Source of the DNA: an uncultured Eubacteriales bacterium
GTDB lineage: Bacteria; Bacillota; Clostridia; Oscillospirales; Butyricicoccaceae
DNA length: 8,996 nt
Assembly (NCBI GenBank): GCA_934630445.1
Contig: CAKTWY010000106.1
Location: forward strand, 1-8,996
Direction: 5' to 3'
Position numbers and translations under genes: made by a program. The notes beneath the pieces were generated by a model. It had not been told where the DNA came from, did no database searches, and worked only from the letters and a program-made list of their open reading frames with translations. This document shows, in pieces, positions 6,677 to 8,996 of the stretch (the first letter of the stretch is position 1; each line of letters opens with the position of its first letter).

Positions 6677-7243
6677 TCAGCGCTTTCCAAGGTAAAAACC
6701 GATGCCCGTGCCGCAGCATCCGCCGACAATATGCGTCAGATGTGAAACCCCGTCGGAGAGGGTAAAGCCGTCGATGATCTCCCCTCCGATGTAGATCACT
6801 GCGACCAGAATCAGTGTGAGCGGGATCGAACCGGCGCGCATTCCGGCCAGGGAGGAGAGAAGGATCATCATAAAAACAATACCGCTCGCGCCGAGCAGCG
6901 CCGCAGAAGGGGAGACCAAAAGATGTACAGCGCCGGAAACCGCGGCGGTGAGCAGGATCGCAGCCAGAAGCGTCTTTGCGCCGTACTTTTCCTCCAGCGG
7001 AGGACCGATCACGAGTATGAGCACCATGTTGCCGATATAATGTTCAAGATTTGCATGCCCGAGGATATGGCCGAACAGACGCACATATGTACCCGGGCGC
7101 AGAGGCGAGGAACGATAGACGCTGAAAAGGTGCGCCGTCGTCCAGCCCTTTGTCACATATCCGAGCGCCAGAGCTGCGAGCGATAAAAGGACAAACGTCA
7201 GAACAACGGGGGAATTATACTGGATTTTTTTGAGGATTTTCAT
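6677..7243 (-). CDS. Rhomboid-family intramembrane serine protease
   Basis: 188 residues, nearly all membrane segments, which is the minimal six-helix rhomboid core. Catalytic features are complete: GHANLEHYIGNM with H63, H68 and N72 (the oxyanion/stabilising HxxxxHxxxN motif), GASG with nucleophile S120, and SHLTHIVGGCCG with catalytic H171 in the HxxGxxxG context. It should cleave membrane-protein substrates within or next to the bilayer; bacterial substrates are mostly unknown. ATG at 7243 has GGGGA 7 nt upstream and starts the basic/hydrophobic N-terminus; an extension to 7306 would overlap the predicted promoter and is rejected. No extra cytoplasmic or TPR domain is attached. It is a single-gene unit, with its own promoter and the shared terminator 6593-6634 behind it, and shows no functional link to its neighbours. 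Confidence 0.92.
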   Translation of the reverse strand: MKILKKIQYNSPVVLTFVLLSLAALALGYVTKGWTTAHLFSVYRSSPLRPGTYVRLFGHILGHANLEHYIGNMVLILVIGPPLEEKYGAKTLLAAILLTAAVSGAVHLLVSPSAALLGASGIVFMMILLSSLAGMRAGSIPLTLILVAVIYIGGEIIDGFTLSDGVSHLTHIVGGCCGTGIGFYLGKR

Positions 7244-7277
7244 GCAGTCATCCCCTTGTTTTTCAAATGTTTCACAT

Positions 7278-7306
7278 ATTATACATCGGCTGTGGGAAAA
7301 ATACAA
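7278..7306 (-). promoter_or_regulatory. Promoter of the rhomboid gene
   Basis: On the minus strand a perfect TATAAT (7283-7278) lies 35 nt before the gene start, with TTGTAT at the -35 position 17 nt away (3/6 match) and a TG immediately before the -10. Predicted start near 7271. Confidence 0.6.
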
Positions 7307-7330
7307 TGGCCTGCCGCATGATACGGCGTC

Positions 7331-7354
7331 AGGGCGCGGCGGAAGCCGCGCCCT
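7331..7354 (-). terminator. GC-rich hairpin after the small protein gene
   Basis: A 9-bp inverted repeat (AGGGCGCGG with CCGCGCCCT, 6-nt loop) begins 6 nt after the stop codon of the small protein gene. There is no T run after it on the minus strand, so it may be a weak terminator or an mRNA-stabilising stem. Confidence 0.45.
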
Positions 7355-7360
7355 GCATCC

Positions 7361-7522
7361 TTACTTTTCCGTAATCGGTTTGGCCTTTTCCTTCGTCGTT
7401 TTTGCTTTGCCCTGGATTTCCGGAACAGGCGGCACTTCATTTTTAGGAAAATGCTGTTTGTGGTTGCTTTCCGTGCCGTGCGGGTCTTTGGGGTCGGGGC
7501 GGCGCATACCTGCTTTTGCCAT
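7361..7522 (-). CDS. Small basic protein of 53 residues, unknown function
   Basis: An intact short gene: ATG at 7522, stop TAA at 7361, with an excellent AAGGAGAG ribosome binding site 8 nt upstream. The product begins MAKAGMRRPDPKDPHGTESN and continues HKQHFPKNEVPPVPEIQGKAK, ending in a Lys/Thr/Glu-rich tail. It has no membrane segment, no Cys and few hydrophobic residues, so it is probably disordered and positively charged. The Pro/His/Lys-rich start resembles small hypothetical proteins I associate with clostridial genomes, but I cannot name a family. A hairpin follows the stop. No clear sigma-A promoter was found upstream; that upstream DNA may instead encode a plus-strand RNA. The strong start signal and the codon usage argue that it is real. 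Confidence 0.72.
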   Translation of the reverse strand: MAKAGMRRPDPKDPHGTESNHKQHFPKNEVPPVPEIQGKAKTTKEKAKPITEK

Positions 7523-7530
7523 AATATTGA

Positions 7531-7707
7531 CTCTCCTTTTCGCGTTTGTGGCCCGACATGCGGCAATCAGGCGAACGTGGCCTTGGTCCGCAGCGGGTAA
7601 AAACAGTGTTGCTCCCGGGGAGCGGTTCTATACACAAACGTTGCGTCACATTCCGGCTGTTGGAGAGGATAAGTAGAGCCGGTGAGTGTGATGCTCACCG
7701 GCTTTTT
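7531..7707 (+). ncRNA. Candidate structured small RNA, family unidentified (6S-like outline)
   Basis: This 177-nt stretch has no convincing gene on the plus strand but folds well. CTCTCC (7531-7536) can pair with GGAGAG (7662-7667); CGTTTGTG (7543-7550) pairs with CACAAACG (7633-7640); inside, CCCG (7552-7555) pairs with CGGG (7594-7597), enclosing a TGCGG/CCGCA stem (7559-7563 with 7588-7592) extended by ATCAGGC (7566-7572) with 7580-7587. A small GCTCC/GGAGC hairpin (7611-7623) sits on the 3' side of an open region. A terminator ends it at 7707, and an extended -10 (TG, one base, CATAAT, 7517-7525) would start it near 7532. The two wobble pairs are G-U only on the plus strand. A rod with a bubble carrying a small 3' hairpin and this length recall 6S RNA, but I cannot confirm the family. 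It overlaps the ribosome binding site of the small minus-strand gene. Confidence 0.42.
7677..7707 (+). terminator. Intrinsic terminator ending the plus-strand RNA candidate
   Basis: AGCCGGTGAG (7677-7686) pairs perfectly with CTCACCGGCT (7694-7703) around a 7-nt loop, followed by a T run. The T tract is on the plus strand only. No protein gene on that strand precedes it for over 1 kb, which is the main reason to suspect a non-coding transcript. Confidence 0.88.
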
Positions 7708-7757
7708 GATCTTGGTACAAGTATCGTAGTGGCAAAATTAAAATGACTTATCAAAGG

Positions 7758-7793
7758 AAAAAGTTGCGAAAACATACTGTTTCAGCAACTTTT
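7758..7793 (-). terminator. Intrinsic terminator after the tRNA-Leu pair
   Basis: On the minus strand AAAAGTTGC (7793-7785) pairs with GCAACTTTT (7767-7759), the stem continuing with five more pairs after a mismatch, and ends in a run of five T. It begins 3 nt after the CCA end of the tRNA-Leu(CAG) gene. Confidence 0.85.
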
Positions 7794-7795
7794 GT

Positions 7796-7882
7796 TGGTG
7801 CAGGTGACAGGACTTGAACCTGCACAGCCTCGCGACCACTAGAACCTGAATCTAGCGCGTCTGCCAATTCCGCCACACCTGC
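7796..7882 (-). tRNA. tRNA-Leu (anticodon CAG)
   Basis: 87 nt including an encoded CCA (7798-7796). The acceptor arm GCAGGTG pairs with CACCTGC, with discriminator A at 7799. The D-loop has the TGGC...GGCAGAC form of leucine tRNAs. The anticodon stem CTAGA/TCTAG holds the loop TTCAGGT with anticodon CAG (7848-7846), reading CUG. A long class II variable arm follows, then the T-arm GCAGG-TTCAAGT-CCTGT. It is the second gene of a two-tRNA unit. Confidence 0.97.
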
Positions 7883-7887
7883 TTATT

Positions 7888-7912
7888 AAAATCCCCACCG
7901 GGTGGTGGGGAT
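7888..7912 (-). terminator. Terminator-like hairpin between the two tRNA genes
   Basis: On the minus strand ATCCCCACC (7912-7904) pairs with GGTGGGGAT (7899-7891) around an ACCC loop and is followed by TTTTAATAA. It fills the 32-nt gap between the tRNA genes. It may end part of the transcripts, or guide processing of the joint precursor. Confidence 0.6.
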
Positions 7913-7914
7913 TA

Positions 7915-7997
7915 TGGTGCGGTCGATGGGACTTGAACCCATACGGTCTCCCATACGCCCCTCAAACGTACGCGTCTGCCTGTTCCGCCACGACCGC
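7915..7997 (-). tRNA. tRNA-Leu (anticodon GAG)
   Basis: 83 nt including encoded CCA (7917-7915). The acceptor arm GCGGTCG pairs with CGACCGC, with discriminator A at 7918. The anticodon stem TACGT/GCGTA holds loop TTGAGGG with anticodon GAG (7963-7961), reading CUC and CUU. The long variable arm and the T-arm ATGGG-TTCAAGT-CCCAT are clear. It is the first gene after the consensus promoter at 8038-8066. Confidence 0.97.
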
Positions 7998-8037
7998 ATT
8001 TTGTATGCGCCAAGCTCAACCGCCGAGCGCATTTATC

Positions 8038-8066
8038 ATTATACAGAGTACGCTGCGGTTTGTCAA
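8038..8066 (-). promoter_or_regulatory. Consensus sigma-A promoter of the tRNA-Leu unit
   Basis: On the minus strand TTGACA (8066-8061), a 17-nt spacer and TATAAT (8043-8038) give a full 12/12 match. An A/T tract (TTTTTTC/GAAAAAA inverted repeat, 8071-8086) lies directly upstream where an UP element would be. The start near 8031 gives a 33-nt leader that can form an ATGCGC/GCGCAT stem before the first tRNA. Confidence 0.93.
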
Positions 8067-8135
8067 TCATTTTTTCTTGAAAAAACGTATAAATAAAACG
8101 CATACAAAATTAGTGGTTTTTTACTTCGAAAAGGG

Positions 8136-8164
8136 TTGACATTTTGAAAATCAGAATGTATACT
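8136..8164 (+). promoter_or_regulatory. Sigma-A promoter of the Rrf2 regulator gene
   Basis: TTGACA (8136-8141), 17-nt spacer, TATACT (8159-8164). Predicted start is near 8171, with a leader of about 52 nt that contains a GCCGC/GCGGC inverted repeat (8185-8200). The reverse rubrerythrin gene may be co-transcribed from here. Confidence 0.88.
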
Positions 8165-8222
8165 AAGTTCGTAATCAATCGAAAGCCGCACGGCAGCGGC
8201 CGGCTGAAGAGGCGGGGAAAGC

Positions 8223-8636
8223 ATGAGAATGACCAATGAAGCAGACTATGCCATACGTATTATTTATTGTATCGGCATGAGTCCTGATAAAATTGGTGCG
8301 AAGGATATCGCCGAACAGACTGGCGTGTCCCTGCGCTTTTCACTGAAGATCCTGCGCAAGCTGATCCAGGCGGAACTCATTGCCTCCTACAAAGGTGTGA
8401 AGGGCGGCTACGTGCTCAAAAAAGCGCCGGAGGAAATCTCACTGGGAGAGATCATCGAGTGTATCGACGGCCCGATTCAAATCGCGCATTGCCTGAGCAA
8501 TGAATTTGATTGTACACGCGTGGGCAATAAGGACACATGCGGCTTTCATCGTGTGTTTGACGAGATCAATCACCGTCTGCGCGAAGACCTGAATGACATC
8601 CGGGTTGCACAGTTCCTTCCTGGAAGCAAAAAGTAA
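8223..8636 (+). CDS. Rrf2-family transcriptional regulator (IscR/NsrR-type, three cysteines)
   Basis: 137 residues, normal for the family. The N-terminal winged helix-turn-helix starts with the family hallmark MRMTNEADYAIRI; the recognition helix is around residues 35-50 (SLRFSLKILRKLIQAEL), followed by the wing GVKGGYVL (58-65). The C-terminal half has C90, C97 and C106, the region where IscR, NsrR and RsrR hold an iron-sulfur cluster, but the spacings (six then eight residues between) differ slightly from the usual five and five to seven. It may sense iron-sulfur status, oxygen, peroxide or nitric oxide; which one is not decidable from sequence. A GGGG-type ribosome binding site lies just before ATG 8223. 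The gene is 56 nt upstream of a reverse rubrerythrin on the same strand, so it probably controls that gene and itself. Confidence 0.93.
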   Translation: MRMTNEADYAIRIIYCIGMSPDKIGAKDIAEQTGVSLRFSLKILRKLIQAELIASYKGVKGGYVLKKAPEEISLGEIIECIDGPIQIAHCLSNEFDCTRVGNKDTCGFHRVFDEINHRLREDLNDIRVAQFLPGSKK

Positions 8637-8663
8637 GTGTATCTGTTATCATTCTTTAGATAT

Positions 8664-8678
8664 CAAAATAAAATTTTG
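8664..8678. promoter_or_regulatory. Inverted repeat before the reverse rubrerythrin gene
   Basis: CAAAAT-AAA-ATTTTG is a 6-bp inverted repeat ending at the first G of the GGAGG ribosome binding site (8678-8682). A regulator bound here, or the mRNA stem, could affect rubrerythrin expression. The area is AT-rich, so chance is likely enough to keep confidence low. Confidence 0.3.
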
Positions 8679-8692
8679 GAGGTTAAAAAAGT

Positions 8693-8996
8693 ATGAAAAA
8701 GTTTGTTTGTTCGATCTGCGGTTATGTCCATGAAGGCGACAGCGCGCCGGAGTTCTGCCCGGTATGTAAGGCGCCTGCTTCCAAGTTCACCGAGCAGTCC
8801 GGCGAGATGGTATGGGCTGACGAGCACAGAATCGGTGTGGCACAGGGCGTTGATCAGGAGATCATCGACGGCCTGCGCGCGAACTTCACCGGCGAGTGCA
8901 CCGAGGTAGGCATGTATCTTGCGATGAGCCGCCAGGCGATCCGCGAGGGCTATCCGGAGATCGGCGCGTTTTATGAGAAGGCCGCGTATGAAGAGG
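8693..8996 (+). CDS. Reverse rubrerythrin (NADH peroxidase type), 3' end cut by window edge
   Basis: The first 101 residues are present and the frame is open at the right edge. The N-terminus is a rubredoxin-like iron site with C6-x2-C9 and C22-x2-C25 (CSICG and CPVCK), followed from about residue 40 by the four-helix ferritin-like domain. The stretch GECTEVGMYLAMSRQA gives the first helix with a di-iron glutamate, and EIGAFYEKAAYEE starts the second. In classical rubrerythrin the rubredoxin domain is C-terminal, so this order marks the reverse type, which in clostridia acts as the terminal component of NADH-dependent peroxide (and oxygen) reduction in the cytoplasm. ATG at 8693 has GGAGG 10 nt upstream. 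Its position just after an Rrf2 regulator supports a stress-response role. Family length is about 180 residues, so roughly half is missing. Confidence 0.95.
   Translation, partial: MKKFVCSICGYVHEGDSAPEFCPVCKAPASKFTEQSGEMVWADEHRIGVAQGVDQEIIDGLRANFTGECTEVGMYLAMSRQAIREGYPEIGAFYEKAAYEE

Noticed and set aside
5674..6729. A 351-codon open frame on the minus strand opposite the LacI-family gene
   Set aside because: It crosses the bidirectional terminator and mirrors the intact regulator gene; no start signal or motif supports it.
7230..7676. A 148-codon plus-strand open frame, and a 66-codon one at 7546-7746
   Set aside because: They run antisense to the rhomboid promoter and the small protein gene and cross structured RNA and a terminator; no credible ribosome binding site or protein family.
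7902..8139. Short open frames on both strands over the tRNA genes, such as one starting MVGIMVRSMGLEPIRSPIR
   Set aside because: These are translations of the tRNA-Leu(GAG) sequence, a common false gene.
8647..8663. A PerR-box-like stretch upstream of the reverse rubrerythrin gene
   Set aside because: Only about nine of fourteen consensus positions match in a very AT-rich gap, which is not better than chance.
1..8996. CRISPR arrays, insertion sequences, attachment sites, phage genes or toxin-antitoxin pairs
   Set aside because: No regularly spaced repeats, transposase, integrase or toxin motifs are visible. The tRNA genes have no duplicated 3' segment nearby in the window to suggest an integration site.

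Overview
The window looks like chromosomal DNA of an anaerobic Firmicute of the class Clostridia (Oscillospirales/Ruminococcaceae-like). The reasons are a moderately high G+C coding style with strong AGGAGG-type ribosome binding sites, AT-rich sigma-A promoters, an LplB/LplC/LplA-type sugar ABC importer, a reverse rubrerythrin and an Rrf2 regulator. This placement is inferred from gene content only; there is no rRNA or other taxonomic marker here.

Positions 1-5350 (minus strand) hold a four-gene catabolic operon, transcribed right to left. It encodes two CUT1-type membrane permeases (4150-5133 and 3223-4113), a lipoprotein substrate-binding protein (1437-3137) and a cytoplasmic-looking Cys-type sulfatase (1-1363, running off the left edge). 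The likely job is import of a sulfated oligosaccharide or sulfo-sugar followed by desulfation inside the cell. No transport ATPase, glycosidase or sulfatase-maturase gene is in view.

Positions 5134-5478 form a compact divergent control region. It has a near-consensus sigma-A promoter on each strand and three copies of an ATGTGC-N4-GCACAT palindrome. Two of these sit just downstream of the two predicted start sites, and the third lies in the leader of the transport operon. The divergent gene at 5479-6513 is a LacI-family regulator, almost certainly the protein that binds these sites. It ends at a long bidirectional terminator (6593-6634).

Positions 6635-7710 carry a small rhomboid protease gene (6677-7243, minus) with its own promoter and an unreported-size 53-residue basic protein gene (7361-7522, minus). 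They also hold a well-folded, terminator-ended stretch on the plus strand (7531-7707) that looks like a small non-coding RNA with 6S-like outline.

Positions 7758-8066 are a two-gene tRNA-Leu unit on the minus strand (anticodons GAG then CAG), with a consensus promoter, a hairpin between the genes and a terminator after them. Positions 8136-8996 (plus) hold a consensus promoter, an Rrf2-family regulator with three cysteines, and the 5' part of a reverse rubrerythrin (NADH peroxidase type). That pair reads as an oxidative-stress module.
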